A program made the position numbers and the translations under genes. The notes beneath the pieces were generated by a model that was not told where the DNA came from, did no database searches, and saw nothing but the letters and a program-made list of their open reading frames with translations. DNA of 64,000 nt from Calliopsis andreniformis (lineage: Eukaryota; Arthropoda; Insecta; Hymenoptera; Andrenidae), in contig NW_027480422.1 in assembly GCF_051401765.1 (NCBI RefSeq), positions 17,564,001 through 17,628,000 on the forward strand, given 5' to 3'. Below, piece after piece: positions 11,628 through 26,400 of the stretch (positions are counted from its first letter, which is position 1; each line of letters opens with the position of its first letter).

Positions 11628-12754
11628 CTACGGCCTTAGAAGTCAACGCCCGAAGCATAAAGTACAATGTAAATACAACAGCTTTTCCATCGTATAACAG
11701 GAAAAATTGCAACCAGTGTGAAAGTAATGGTCATTTCTACGTTCCGGGCAGCCTAAGCTTCACCCTAGGACGTTGCTCCACCAGATCGAATAGTTAGGGC
11801 CTTAGAAGTCAACGCCCGAAGCATAAAATGCAATAAAAATACAACAGTTTTTCCATTGTATAAAACGAATAATTGCAACCAGTATGAAAGTTATGGTCAT
11901 TTCTACGTTCCGGGCAACCTAGGCCTCACCCTAGGGCGTTGCTCCACCAGATCCACTAGTTAGGGCCTAAGAAGGAAACGCCAGAAGCATGAAATACAAA
12001 ATAAATACAACAGTTTGTCCATCGTATAAAACGAATAATTGCAACCTGTACGAAAGTTATGGTCATTACTAAGTTCCGGGCAACCTAGGCTTCACCCTAG
12101 GGCGTTGCTCCATCAGATCCACTAGTTAGGCCCTAAGAAGTCAACGCCAGAAGCATAAAATGCAATATAAGTACAACAGTTTTTCCACCGTATAAAACGA
12201 ATAATTGCAAACAGTATGAATGTTATGGTCATTTCTACGTTCCGGGCAACCTAGGTGTCGCTCTAGGGCGTTGCTCCACCATATCGAATAGTTAGGGCCT
12301 TAGAAGTCAACGCCCGAAGCATAAAGTACAATAAAAATACAACAGTTTTTCCATCGTACAACAGGAATAATTGCAACCAGTGTGAGAGGTATGGTCATTT
12401 CTACGTTCCGGGCAACCTAGGCTTCTCTCTAGGGCGTTGCTCCACCACATCGAATAGCTACAGCCTTAGAGGTCAGCGCCAGAGGCATAAAATATAATAT
12501 ATATGCAACAGTTTTTCCATCGTATAAAACGAATAAATGCAACGAGTATGAAAGTTATGGTCATTTCTACGTTCCGGGCAACCTAGGCTTCACCATAGGG
12601 CGTTGCTCCACCAGACCCACTGGTTAGGGCCTAAGAAGTCAACGCCAGAAGCATAAAATACAAAACAAATGCAACAGTTTTTCCATCGTATGACAGGAGT
12701 AATTGCAACCAGTGTGAAAGATATGGTCATTTCTACGTTCCGGGCAACCTAGGT
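11628..12754 (+). repeat. Block F, partial third copy, right part, with following monomers
   Basis: Matches 7810-8936 at a shift of 3818. It starts with CTACGGCC and AAAGTACAATGTAAATAC, passes through GCAGCCTAAGCTTCACC and TAAGAAGGAAACGCC, and ends with m4-like monomers. Confidence 0.78.
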
Positions 12755-15299
12755 TTTGCTCCAGGGCGTTGCTCCACCACATCGAATAGCTACGGCCTTA
12801 GACGTCAACGCCAGAGGCAAAAAATACAATATATATGCAACAGCTTTTCCATCGTATAAAACGAATAATTGCAACCAGTATGAAAGTTATGGTCATTTCT
12901 ACGTTCCGGGCAACCTAGGCTTCACCATAGGGCGTTGCTCCACCAGACCCACTAGTTAGGGCCTAAGAAGTCAACGCCAGAAGCATAAAATACAAAATAA
13001 ATGCAACAGTTTATCCATCGTATAACAGGAATAATTGCAACCAGTGTGAAAGGTATGGTAATTTCTACGTTCCGTGCAACCTAGGTTTTGCTCTAGGGCG
13101 TTGCTCTACCACACCGAATAGTTAGGGCCTTAGCAGTCAACGCCAGAAGCATAAAATACAATATAAATACAACAGCTTTTCCATCGTATAAGACGAGCAA
13201 CTGCAACCAGTGTGAAAGATATGGTCATTGCAACGTTCCGGGCAACATAGGCTTCACTCTAGGGCATTGCTCCACCACATCGAATAGCTACGGCCTTAGA
13301 AGTCAACGCCAGAAGCATAAAATACAATATAAATACAACAGTTTTTCCATCCTATAACAGGAATAATTGCAAACAGTGTGAAAGTGATGGTCATTTCTAC
13401 GTTCCTGGCAACCTACACTTCACTCTAGAGCGTTGGTCCACCAGATCCAATAGTTAGGGCCTTAGAAGTCAACGCCCGAGGCATAAAATATAATAAAAAT
13501 ACAACAGTTTTTCCATCGTATAAAACGAATAATTGCAACCAGTATGAAAGTTATGTTCATTTCTACGTTCCGGACAACCTAGGCTTCACCCTAGGTCGTT
13601 GCTTAACCAGATCCACTAGTTACGGCCTAAGAAGGAAACGCTAGAAGCATGAAATACAAAATAAATACAACAGTATTTCCATCGTATAAAACGAATAATT
13701 GCAACCAGTACGAACGTTATGGTCATTACTAAGTACCGGGCAACCTAGGCTTCACCCTAGGGCGTTGCTCCATCAGATCCACTAGTTAGGGCCTAAGAAG
13801 TCAACGCCAGAAGCATAAAATGCTATATAAGTACAACAGTTTTTCCACCGTATAAAACGAATAACTGCAACCAGTATGAATGTTATGGTCATTTCTACGT
13901 TCCGGGCAACCTAGGTTTCGCTCTAGGGCGTTGCTCCACCATATCGAATAGTTAGGGCCTTAGAAGTCAACGCCCGAAGCATAAAGTACAATATAAATAC
14001 AACAGCTTTTCCATCGTATAAAACGAATAATTGCAACCAGTATGAAATTTATGTTCATTTCTACGTTCCGGACAACCTAGGCTTCACCCTAGGTCGTTGC
14101 TTAACCAGATCCACTAGTTACGGCCTAAGAAGGAAACGCCAGAAGCATGAAATACAAAATAAATGCAACAGTTTTTCCATCGTATAAAACGAATAATTGC
14201 AACCAGTATTAAAGTTATGGTCATTACTAAGTTCCGGGCAAACTAGGCTTCACCCTAGGGTGTTGCTCCATCAGATCCACTAGTTAGGGCCTAAGAAGTC
14301 AACGCCAGGAGCATAAAATACAAAATAAATAGAACAGTTTTTCCATCGTATAGCAGGAATAGCTGCAATCAGTGTGAAATATATGGTCATTTCTACGTTC
14401 CGGGCAACCTAGGTTTTGCTCTAGGGCGTTGCTCCACCACATCGAATAGTTAGGGCCTTAGAAGTCAACGCCAGAAGCATAAAATACAGTATAAATACAA
14501 CAGTCTTTCCATCGTATAAAACGAATAAGTGCAACCAGTATGAAAGTTATGGTCATTTCTACGTTCCGGGCAGCCTAGGCTTCACCCTAGGGCGTTCCTC
14601 CACCAGATCGAATAGTTAGGGCCTTAGAAGTCAACGCTCGAAGCATAAAGTACAATATAAATACAACAGTTTTTCCATCGTATAACAGGAATAATTGCAA
14701 ACAGTGTGAAAGTGATGGTCATTTCTACGTTCCTGGCAACCTACACTTCACTCTAGAGCGTTGGTCCACCAGATCCAATAGTTAGGGCGTTAGAAGTCAA
14801 CGCCCGAAGCATAAAATGTAATAAAAATACAACAGTTTTTCCATCGTATAACAGGAATAATTGCAACCAGTATGAAAGTTATGTTCATTTCCACGCTCCG
14901 GGCAACCAATGCTTCACCCTAGGGCGTTGCTCCACCAGATCCACAAGTTAGGGCCTAAGCAGTCAACGCCCGAAGCATAAAATGCAATAAAAATACAACA
15001 GCTTTTCCATTGTACAAAACGAATAATTGCAACCAGTATGAAAGTTATGGTCATTTCTGCGTTCCGGGCAACCTAGGCTTCACCGTAGGGCGTTGGTCGA
15101 CCAGATCCACTGGTTAGGGCCTAAGAAGGAAACGCCAGAAGCATGAAATACAAAATAAATACAACAGTTTTTCCATCGTATAAAACGAATAATTGCAACC
15201 AGTATGAATGTTATGGTCATTTCTACGTTCCGGGCAACCTAGGCTTCACCCTAGGGCGTTGCTCCACCAGATCGAATAGTTAGGGCCTTAGAAGTCAAC
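12755..15299 (+). repeat. Mosaic of region-I monomers
   Basis: About 15 monomers. 12755-13621 matches 9767-10633 (shift 2988). From 13.6 kb the monomers are a mix carrying GAAGGAAACGC, CCACCGTATAAAACG and TTAGGGCGTTAG variants seen on both sides. No gene or unique sequence was seen. Confidence 0.7.
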
Positions 15300-18200
15300 G
15301 CCCGAAGCATAAAGTACAATGTAAATACAACAGCTTTTCCATCGTATAACAGGAGTAATTGCAACCAATGTGAAAGTTATGGTCATTTCTACGTTCCGGG
15401 CAATCTAGGCTTCACTCTAGGGCGTTGCTCTACCAGATCGAATAGTTAGGGCCTAAGAAGTCAACGCCAGAAGCATAAAATACAATATAAATGCAACAGC
15501 TTTTCCATCGTATAAGACGAGTAATTGCAACCAGTGTGAAAGTAATGGTTATTTCTACGTTCCGGGCAACCTAGGTTTCGCTCTAGGGCGTTGCTCCACC
15601 ACATCGAATAGTGAGTGCCATAGAAGTCACCGCCAGAATCTTAAAATACAATATAAATGCAACAGTTTTTACATTGTATAAAATGAATAATTACTAACAG
15701 TGTGCAAGTAATGGTCATTCCAACGTTCCGGGCAACCTAGGCTTCACCCTAGGGCGTTGCTCCACCAGATGCACTAGTTAGGGCCTAAGAAGCAAACGCC
15801 AGAAGCATGAAATACAAAATAAATACAACAGTTTTTCCGTCGTATAACAGGAATAATTGCAAACAGTGTGAAAGTGATGGTCATTTCTACGTTCCTGGCA
15901 TCTTACACTACACTCTAGAGCGTTGGTCCACCAGATCCAATAGTTAGGGCGTTAGAAGTCAACGCCCGAAGCATAAAATGTAATAAAAATACAACAGTTT
16001 TTCCGTCGTATAACAGGAATAATTGCAACCAGTATGAAAGTTATGTTCATTTCCACGTTCCGGGCAACCTATGCTTCACCCTAGGGCGTTGCTCCACCAG
16101 ATCCACTAGTTAGGGCCTAAGAAGTCAACGCCAGAAGCATAAAATACAATATAAATGCAATAGTTTTTCCATCGTATAACAGGAATAATTGCAACCAGTG
16201 TGAAAGATATGGTCATTTCTACGTTCCGGGCAACCTAGGCTTCTCTCTCGGGCGTTGCTCCACCACATCGAATAGCTACGGCCTCAGAAGTCAACGCCAG
16301 AAGCATAAAATACAATATAAATACAATAGCTTTTCCATCGTATAAGACGAGTTATTACAACCCGTGTGAAAGTTATGACCATTTCTACGTTCCGGGCAAC
16401 CTAGGCTTAACTCTAGGGCGTTGCTCCACCAGATCGAATAGTTAGGGCCTTAGAAGTCAACGCCCGAAGCATAAAGTACAATGTAAATACAACAGCTTTT
16501 CCATCGTATAACAGGAAAAATTGCAACCAGTGTGAAAGTAATGGTCATTTCTACGTTCCGGGCAGCCTAGGCTTCACCCTAGGACGTTGCTCCACCAGAT
16601 CGAATAGTTAGGGCCTTAGAAGTCAACGCCTGAAGCATAAAATGCAATAAAAATACAACAGTTTTTCCATTGTATAAAACGAATAATTGCAACCAGTATG
16701 AAAGTTATGGTCATTTCTACGTTCCGGGCAACCTAGGCTTCACCGTAGGGCGTTGCTCGACCAGGTCCACTAGTTAGGGCCTAAGAAGTCAACGCCAGAA
16801 GCATAAAATACAATATAAATGCAACAGCTTTTCCATCGTATAAGACGAGTAATTGCAACCAGTGTGAAAGTAATGGTTATTTCTACGTTCCGGGAAACCT
16901 AGGTTTCGCTCTAGGGCGTTGCTCCACCACATCGAATAGTGAGTGCCATAGAAGTCACCGCCAGAATCTTAAAATACAATATAAATACAACAGGTTTTAC
17001 ATTGTATAAAATGAATAATTACTAACAGTGTGCAAGTAATGGTCATTCCAACGTTCCGGGCACCCTAGGCTTCACCCTAGGGCGTTGCTACACCGCATCG
17101 AATAGCTACGGCCTTAGAAGTCAACGCCAGAAGCATAATATACAATATAAATACAACAGTTTTTCCATCGTATAACAGGAATAATTGCAACCAGTGTGAA
17201 AGATATGGTCATTTCTACGTTCCGGGCAACCTAGGCTTCTCTCTCGGGCGTTGCTCCACCACATCGAATAGCTACGGCCTCAGAAGTCAACGCCAGAAGC
17301 ATAAAATACAATATAAATACAACAGCTTTTCCATCGTATAAGACGAGTAATTACAACCCGTGTGAAAGTTATGGACATTTCTACGTTCCGGGCAACCTAG
17401 GCTTCACACTAGGGCGTTGCTCCACCAGATCGAATAGTTAGGGCCTTAGAAGTCAACGCCCGAAGCATAAAGTACAATGTAAATACAACAGCTTTTCCAT
17501 CGTATAACAGGAAAAATTGCAACCAGTACGAAAGTTTTGGTCATTAAAAAGTTCCGGGCAACCTAGGCTTCACTCTAGGGCGTTGCTCCATCAGATCCAC
17601 TAGTTAGGGCCTAAGAAGTCAACGCCAGAAGCATAAAATACAATATAAGTACAACAGTTTTTCCATCGTATAAAACCAATTATTGCAACCAGTATGAAAG
17701 TAATGGTCATTTCTATGTTCCGTGCAACCTAGACTTAACCTTAGGGCGTTGCTCCACCAGATCGAATAGTGAGGGCCTTAGAAGTCAACGCCGGAAGCAT
17801 AAAATACAAAATTAATACAACAGTTTTTCCATTGCATAAAACGAGTAATTGCAACCAGTGTGAAAGTTATGGTCACTTCTACATTCCGTGCAACCTAGGC
17901 TTCACTCCAGGGCGTTGCTCCACCAGTTCGAATAGCTAGGGACTTAGAAGTCAACGCCCGAGACATAAAACACAATAAAAATACAACAGTTTTTCCATCG
18001 TATAACGGGAATAATTGCAACCAGTATGAAGGTTATGGTCATTTCTACGTTCCGGCCAACCTCGGCTTCACCCTAGGGCGTTGCTCCACCAGATCCAATA
18101 GTTAGCGCATTAGAAGTCAACGCCCGAAGCATAAAATACAATACAAATACATCAGTTTTTCCATCGTATAAAACCAATTATTGCAACCAGTATGAAAGTA

Positions 18201-19540
18201 ATGGTCATTTCTATGTTCCGTGCAACCTAGACTTAACCTTAGGGCGTTGCTCCACCAGATCGAATAGTGAGGGCCTTAGAAGTCAACGCCGGAAGCATAA
18301 AATACGAAATTAATACAACAGTTTTTCCATTGCATAAAACGAGTAATTGCAACCAGTGTGAAAGTTATGGTCACTTCTACATTCCGTGCAACCTAGGCTT
18401 CACTCCAGGGCGTTGCTCCACCAGATCGAATAGCTAGGGCCTTAGAAGTCAACGCCCGAGACATAAAACACAATAAAAATACAACAGTTTTTCCATCGTA
18501 TAACGGGAATAATTGCAACCAGTATGAAGGTTATGGTCATTTCTGCGTTCCGGCCAACCTCGGCTTCACCCTAGGGCGTTGCTCCACCAGATCGAATGGT
18601 TATGGCCTTAGATGTCAACGCCCCAGGCATAAAATACAAAATTATACAACAGTTTGTCCATTGCATAAAACGAATAATTGCAACCAGTGTGAAAGTTATT
18701 GTCACTTCTACGTCCCGTGCAACCTAGGCTTCACTCTAGGGCGTTGCTCCACCAGATCGAATAGCTAAGGCCTTATAAGTCAACGCCCGAAACATAAAAT
18801 ACAATAAAAATACAACCGTTTTTCCAACGTATAACTGGAATAATTGCAACCAGTGTGAAAGTGATGGTCATTACCACGTTACGGGTAACTTAGGCTTCAC
18901 TCTAGGGCGTTGGTCCACCAGATCCAATAGTTAGGGCCTAAGAAGTCAACGCCAGAAGCACCAAATACAAAATAAATACAACAGTTTTTCCATAGTATAA
19001 AAAGAATAATTGCAACCAGTGTTAGAGTAATGGTCTTTTCTACGTTTCGGGCAACATAGGCTTCACTCTTGGACGTTGCCCCAGGAGATCGAATAGCTAG
19101 GACCTTAGAAGTCAACGCCAGAAGCATAAAATACAATAAAAATACAACAGTTTTTCCATTGTATAAAATGAATAATTGCAAACAGTGTGGAAGTAATGGT
19201 CATTTCTACGTTCCGGGGACCTAGGCTTCACTCTAGGGCGTTGTTCCACCAGATCGAATAGGTAGGGCCTAAGATGTCAGCGTCAGAAGCATAAAATACA
19301 TTACAAATACAACAGTTTTTCCATCGTATAACAGGAGTAATTGCAACCAGTGTGAAAGTTATGGTCATTTCTATGTTCCGGGCAACCTAGGCATCACTCT
19401 ACGGCGTTGCTCCACCAGATCGAATAGTTAGGGCCTAAGAAGCCAACGCCAGAAGCATAAAATACAATATAAATACAACAGTTTTTCCATCGTATAAAAC
19501 GAATAATTGCAACCAGTATGAAAGTTATGGTCATTACTAA
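15300..19540 (+). repeat. Large block A, copy 1
   Basis: About 25 monomers. From about 15950 to 19540 it matches A2 at a shift of 3650, and from about 15300 it matches A3. Private variants include GTGAGTGCCATAGAAGTC with CAGAATCTTAAAATAC, GTGCAAGTAATGG, TTAGCGCATTAG, GATGTCAACGCCCCAGG, AAGCACCAAATAC and TCAGCGTCAGAAGC. It has one monomer (about 17.27-17.43 kb) that A2 lacks, and lacks one (22.08-22.24 kb) that A2 has, so the total shift is unchanged. Confidence 0.82.
17600..18599 (+). repeat. Trimer tandem duplication inside A1
   Basis: Two successive three-monomer units. Each has an ACCAATTATTGC monomer, a GTGAGGGCC monomer with CATTGCATAAAACGAG, and a CTAGGG monomer with CGAGACATAAAACAC. 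The second unit starts at 18102 with TTAGCGCATTAG. The same double trimer is present in A2 (second unit from 21586) and A3 (second unit from 26233), so it predates the duplication of the block. Confidence 0.8.
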
Positions 19541-19589
19541 GTTCCGGGCAACCTAGGCTTCACCCTAGGGCGTTGCTCCACCAGATCGA

Positions 19590-22500
19590 ATAGTTAGGGC
19601 GTTAGAAGTCAACGCCCGAAGCATAAAATGTAATAAAAATACAACAGTTTTTCCATCGTATAACAGGAATAATTGCAACCAGTATGAAAGTTATGTTCAT
19701 TTCGACGTTCCGGGCAACCTATGCTTCACCCTAGGGCGTTGCTCCACCAGATCCACTAGTTAGGGCCTAAGAAGTCAACGCCAGAAGCATAAAATACAAT
19801 ATAAATGCAATAGTTTTTCCATCGTATAACAGGAATAATTGCAACCAGTGTGAAAGATATGGTCATTTCTACGTTCCGGGCAACCTAGGCTTCTCTCTCG
19901 GGCGTTGCTCCACCACATCGAATAGCTACGGCCTCAGAAGTCAACGCCAGAAGCATAAAATACAATATAAATACAATAGCTTTTCCATCGTATAAGACGA
20001 GTAATTACAACCCGTGTGAAAGTTATGGCCATTTCTACGTTCCGGGCAACCTAGGCTTAACTCTAGGGCGTTGCTCCACCAGATCGAATAGTTAGGGCCT
20101 TAGAAGTCAACGCCCGAAGCATAAAGTACAATGTAAATACAACAGCTTTTCCATCGTATAACAGGAAAAATTGCAACCAGTGTGAAAGTAATGGTCATTT
20201 CTACGTTCCGGGCAGCCTAGGCTTCACCCTAGGACGTTGCTCCACCAGATCGAATAGTTAGGGCCTTAGAAGTCAACGCCTGAAGCATAAAATGCAATAA
20301 AAATACAACAGTATTTCCATTGTATAAAACGAATAATTGCAACCAGTATGAAAGTTATGGTCATTTCTACGTTCCGGGCAACCTAGGCTTCACCGTAGGG
20401 CGTTGCTCGACCAGATCCACTAGTTAGGGCCTAAGAAGTCAACGCCAGAAGCATAAAATACAATATAAATGCAACAGCTTTTCCATCGTATAAGACGAGT
20501 AATTGCAACCAGTGTGAAAGTAATGGTTATTTCTACGTTCCGGGAAACCTAGGTTTCGCTCTAGGGCGTTGCTCCACCACATCGAATAGTGAGTGCCATA
20601 GAAGTCACCGCCAGAATCTTAAAATACAATATAAATACAACAGGTTTTACATTGTATAAAATGAATAATTACTAACAGTGTGCAAGTAATGGTCATTCCA
20701 ACGTTCCGGGCACCCTAGGCTTCACCCTAGGGCGTTGCTACACCGCATCGAATAGCTACGGCCTTAGAAGTCAACGCCAGAAGCATAATATACAATATAA
20801 ATACAACAGTTTTTCCATCGTATAACAGGAATAATTGCAACCAGTGTGAAAGATATGGTCATTTCTACGTTCCGGGCAACCTAGGCTTCTCTCTCGGGCG
20901 TTGCTCCACCACATCGAATAGTTAGGGCCTTAGAAGTCAACGCCCGAAGCATAAAGTACAATGTAAATACAACAGCTTTTCCATCGTATAACAGGAAAAA
21001 TTGCAACCAGTACGAAAGTTTTGGTCATTACTAAGTTCCGGGCAACCTAGGCTTCACCCTAGGGCATTGCTCCATCAGATCCACTAGTTAGGGCCTAAGA
21101 AGTCAACGCCAGAAGCATAAAATACAATATAAGTACAACAGTTTTTCCATCGTATAAAACCAATTATTGCAACCAGTATGAAAGTAATGGTCATTTCTAT
21201 GTTCCGTGCAACCTAGACTTAACCTTAGGGCGTTGCTCCACCAGATCGAATAGTGAGGGCCTTAGAAGTCAACGCCGGAAGCATAAAATACAAAATTAAT
21301 ACAACAGTTTTTCCATTGCATAAAACGAGTAATTGCAACCAGTGTGAAAGTTATGGTCACTTCTACATTCCTTGCAACCTAGGCTTCACTCCAGGGCGTT
21401 GCTCCACCAGATCGAATAGCTAGGGCCTTAGAAGTCAACGCCCGAGACATAAAACACAATAAAAATACAACAGTTTTTCCATCGTATAACGGGAATAATT
21501 GCAACCAGTATGAAGGTTATGGTCATTTCTACGTTCCGGCCAACCTCGGCTTCACCCTAGGGCGTTGCTCCATCAGATCCAATAGTTAGCGCATTAGAAG
21601 TCAACGCCCGAAGCATAAAATACATTACAAATACATCAGTTTTTCCATCGTATAAAACCAATTATTGCAACCAGTATGAAAGTAATGGTCATTTCTATGT
21701 TCCGTGCAACCTAGACTTAACCTTAGGGCGTTGCTCCACCAGATCGAATAGTGAGGGCCTTAGAAGTCAACGCCGGAAGCATAAAATACAAAATTAATAC
21801 AACAGTTTTTCCATTGCCTAAAACGAGTAATTGCAACCAGTGTGAAAGTTATGGTCACTTCTACATTCCGTGCAACCTAGGCTTCACTCCAGGGCGCTGC
21901 TCCACCAGATCGAATAGCTAGGGCCTTAGAAGTCAACGCCCGAGACATAAAACACAATAAAAATACAACAGTTTTTCCATCGTATAACGGGAATAATTGC
22001 AACCAGTATGAAGGTTATGGTCATTTCTGCGTTCCGGCCAACCTCGGCTTCACCCTAGGGCGTTGCTCCACCTAATCCAATAGTTAGGGCCTAAGAAGTC
22101 ACCGCCAGAAGCATACAATACAAAATAAATAGATCAGTTTTTCCATTGTATAACAGGAATAATTGCAACCAGTGTGAAAGTGATGGTCATTTCTACGTTC
22201 CGGGCAACCTAGGCATCACTCTAGGGCGTTGCTCCACCAGATCGAATGGTTATGGCCTTAGATGTCAACGCCCCAGGCATAAAATACAAAATTATACAAC
22301 AGTTTGTCCATTGCATAAAACGAATAATTGCAACCAGTGTGAAAGTTATTGTCACTTCTACGTCCCGTGCAACCTAGGCTTCACTCTAGGGCGTTGCTCC
22401 ACCAGATCGAATAGCTAGGGCCTTATAAGTCAACGCCCGAAACATAAAATACAATAAAAATACAACCGTTTTTCCAACGTATAACTGGAATAATTGCAAC

Positions 22501-23170
22501 CAGTGTGAAAGTGATGGTCATTACCACGTTACGGGTAACTTAGGCTTCACTCTAGGGCGTTGGTCCACCAGATCCAATAGTTAGGGCCTAAGAAGTCAAC
22601 GCCAGAAGCACCAAATACAAAATAAATACAACAGTTTTTCCATAGTATAAAAAGAATAATTGCAACCAGTGTTAGAGTAATGGTCTTTTCTACGTTTCGG
22701 GCAACATAGGCTTCACTCTTGGACGTTGCCCCAGGAGATCGAATAGCTAGGACCTTAGAAGTCAACGCCAGAAGCATAAAATACAATAAAAATACAACAG
22801 TTTTTCCATTGTATAAAATGAATAATTGCAAACAGTGTGGAAGTAATGGTCATTTCTACGTTCCGGGAACCTAGGCTTCACTCTAGGGCGTTGTTCCACC
22901 AGATCGAATAGGTAGGGCCTAAGATGTCAGCGTCAGAAGCATAAAATACAATACAAATACAACAGTTTTTCCATCGTATAACAGGAGTAATTGCAACCAG
23001 TGTGAAAGTTATGGTCATTTCTACGTTCCGGGCAACCTAGGCATCACTCTACGGCGTTGCTCCACCAGATCGAATAGTTAGGGCCTAAGAAGCCAACGCC
23101 AGAAGCATAAAATACAATATAAATACAACAGTTTTTCCATCGTATAAAACGAATAATTGCAACCAGTGTG
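19590..23170 (+). repeat. Large block A, copy 2
   Basis: About 21-22 monomers matching A1 (shift 3650) and A3 (shift 4481 in the left part, 4647 in the right part; the difference is one monomer). The missing monomer lies at about 20.9 kb. There CTCGGGCGTTGCTCC is followed directly by the TTAGGGCCTTAG head, whereas A1 and A3 have a CTACGGCCTCAG monomer first. Confidence 0.83.
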
Positions 23171-23429
23171 AAAGTTATGGTCATTTCTACGTTCCGGGCA
23201 ACCTAGGCTTCACCGTAGGGCGTTGCTCGACCAGATCCACTAGTTAGGGCCTAAGAAGGAAACGCCAGAAGCATGAAATACAAAATAAATACAACAGTTT
23301 TTCCATCGTATAAGACGAATAATTGCAACCAGTACGAAAGTTATGGTCATTACTAAGTTCCGCGCAACCTAGGCTTCACCCTAGGGCGTTGCTCCATTCC
23401 TATCCACTAGTTAGGGCCTAAGAAGTCAA
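23171..23429 (+). repeat. Satellite junction segment between A2 and A3
   Basis: About one and a half monomers carrying GAAGGAAACGCC and GTTCCGCGCAACC. They match 28870-29040. The head at about 23395 has CTCCATTCCTATCCACTAG, one base longer than the usual CTCCATCAGATCCACTAG, which moves the array register by +1. Confidence 0.7.
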
Positions 23430-26400
23430 CGGCAGAAGCATAAAGTACAATGTAAATACAACAGCTTTTCCATCGTATAACAGGAGTATATGCAACCAGT
23501 GTGAAAGTTATGGTCATTTCTACGTTCCGGGCAATCCAGGCTTCACTCTAGGGCGTTGCTCTACCAGATCGAATAGTTAGGGCCTAAGAAGTCAACGCCA
23601 GAAGCATAAAATACAATATAAATGCAACAGCTTTTCCATCGTATAAGACGAGTAATTGCAACCAGTGTGAAAGTAATGGTCATTCCTACGTTCCGGGAAA
23701 CCTAGGTTTCGCTCTAGAGCGTTGCTTCACCACATCGAATAGTGAGTGCCATAGAAGTCACCGCCAGAATCTTAAAATACAATATAAATACAACAGTTTT
23801 TACATTGTATAAAATGAATAATTACTAACAGTGTGCAAGTAATGGTCATTCCAACGTTCCGGGCAACCTAGACTTCACCCTAGGGCGTTGCTACACCGCA
23901 TCGAATAGCTACGGCCTTAGAAGTCAACGCCAGAAGCATAATATACAATATAAATACAACAGTTTTTCCATCGTATAACAGGAATAATTGCAAACAGTGT
24001 GAAAGTGATGGTCATTTCTACGTTCCTGGCAACTTACACTACACTCTAGAGCGTTGGTCCACCAGATCCAATAGTTAGGGCGTTAGAAGTCAACGCCCGA
24101 AGCATAAAATGTAATAAAAATACAACAGTTTTTCCATCGTATAACAGGAATAATTGCAACCAGTATGAAAGTTATGTTCATTTCCACGTTCCGGGCAACC
24201 TATGCTTCACCCTAGGGCGTTGCTCCACCAGATCCACTAGTTAGGGCCTAAGAAGTCAACGCCAGAAGCATAAAATACAATATAAATGCAATAGTTTTTC
24301 CATCGTATAACAGGAATAATTGCAACCAGTGTGAAAGATATGGTCATTTCTACGTTCCGGGCAACCTAGGCTTCTCTCTCGGGCGTTGCTCCACCACATC
24401 GAATAGCTACGGCCACAGAAGTCAACGCCAGAAGCATAAAATACAATATAAATACAATAGCTTTTCCATCGTATAAGACGAGTAATTACAACCCGTGTGA
24501 AAGTTATGGCCATTTCTACGTTCCGGGCAACCTAGGCTTAACTCTAGGGCGTTGCTCCACCAGATCGAATAGTTAGGGCCTTAGAAGTCAACGCCCGAAG
24601 CATAAAGTACAATGTAAATACAACAGCTTTTCCATCGTATAACAGGAAAAATTGCAACCAGTGTGAAAGTAATGGTCATTTCTACGTTCCGGGCAGCCTA
24701 GGCTTCACCCTAGGACGTTGCTCCACCAGATCGAATAGTTAGGGCCTTAGAAGTCAACGCCTGAAGCATAAAATGCAATAAAAATACAACAGTTTTTCCA
24801 TTGTATAAAACGAATAATTGCAACCAGTATGAAAGTTATGGTCATTTCTACGTTCCGGGCAACCTAGGCTTCACCGTAGGGCGTTGCTCGACCAGATCCA
24901 CTAGTTAGGGCCTAAGAAGTCAACGCCAGAAGCATAAAATACAATATAAATGCAACAGCTTTTCCATCGTATAAGACGAGTAATTGCAACCAGTGTGAAA
25001 GTAATGGTTATTTCTACGTTCCGGGAAACCAAGGTTTCGCTCTAGGGCGTTGCTCCACCACATCGAGTAGTGAGTGCCATAGAAGTCACCGCCAGAATCT
25101 TAAAATACAATATAAATACAACAGGTTTTACATTGTATAAAATGAATAATTACTAACAGTGTGCAAGTAATGGTCATTCCAACGTTCCGGGCACCCTAGG
25201 CTTCACCCTAGGGCGTTGCTACACCGCATCGAATAGCTACGGCCTTAGAAGTCAACGCCAGAAGCATAATATACAATATAAATACAACAGTTTTTCCATC
25301 GTATAACAGGAATAATTGCAACCAGTGTGAAAGATATGGTCATTTCTACGTTCCGGGCAACCTAGGCTTCTCTCTCGGGCGTTGCTCCACCACATCGAAT
25401 AGCTACGGCCTCAGAAGTCAACGCCAGAAGCATAAAATACAATATAAATACAACAGCTTTTCCATCGTATAAGACGAGTAATTACAACCCGTGTGAAAGT
25501 TATGGACATTTCTACGTTCCGGGCAACCTAGGCTTCACTCTAGGGCGTTGCTCCACCAGATCGAATAGTTAGGGCCTTAGAAGTCAACGCCCGAAGCATA
25601 AAGTACAATGTAAATACAACAGCTTTTCCATCGTATAACAGGAAAAATTGCAACCAGTACGAAAGTTTTGGTCATTACTAAGTTCCGGGCAACCTAGGCT
25701 TCACCCTAGGGCGTTGCTCCATCAGATCCACTAGTTAGGGCCTAAGAAGTCAACGTCAGAAGCATAAAAGACAATATAAGTACAACAGTTTTTCCATCGT
25801 ATAAAACCAATTATTGCAACCAGTATGAAAGTAATGGTCATTTCTATGTTCCGTGCAACCTAGACTTAACCTTAGGGCGTTGCTCCACCAGATCGAATAG
25901 TGAGGGCCTTAGAAGTCAACGCCGGAAGCATAAAATACAAAATTAATACAACAGTTTTTCCATTGCATAAAACGAGTAATTGCAACCAGTGTGAAAGTTA
26001 TGGTCACTTCTACATTCCGTGCAACCTAGGCTTCACTACAGGGCGTTGCTCCACCAGATCGAATAGCTAGGGCCTTAGAAGTCAACGCCCGAGACATAAA
26101 ACACAATAAAAATACAACAGTTTTTCCATCGTATAACGGGAATAATTGCAACCAGTATGAAGGTTATGGTCATTTCTACGTTCCGGCCAACCCTTGCTTC
26201 ACCCTAGGGCGTTGCTCCACCAGATCCAATAGTTAGCGCATTAGAAGTCAACGCCCGAAGCATAAAATACAATACAAATACATCAGTTTTTCCATCGTAT
26301 AAAACCAATTATTGCAACCAGTATGAAAGTAATGGTCATTTCTATGTTCCGTGCAACCTAGACTTAACCTTAGGGCGTTGCTCCACCAGATCGAATAGTG

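Noticed and set aside
19701..19714. True CENP-B box
   Set aside because: TTCG and CGGG are both present but the gap is six bases instead of seven and the fixed A is not in place; kept only as a box-like observation.
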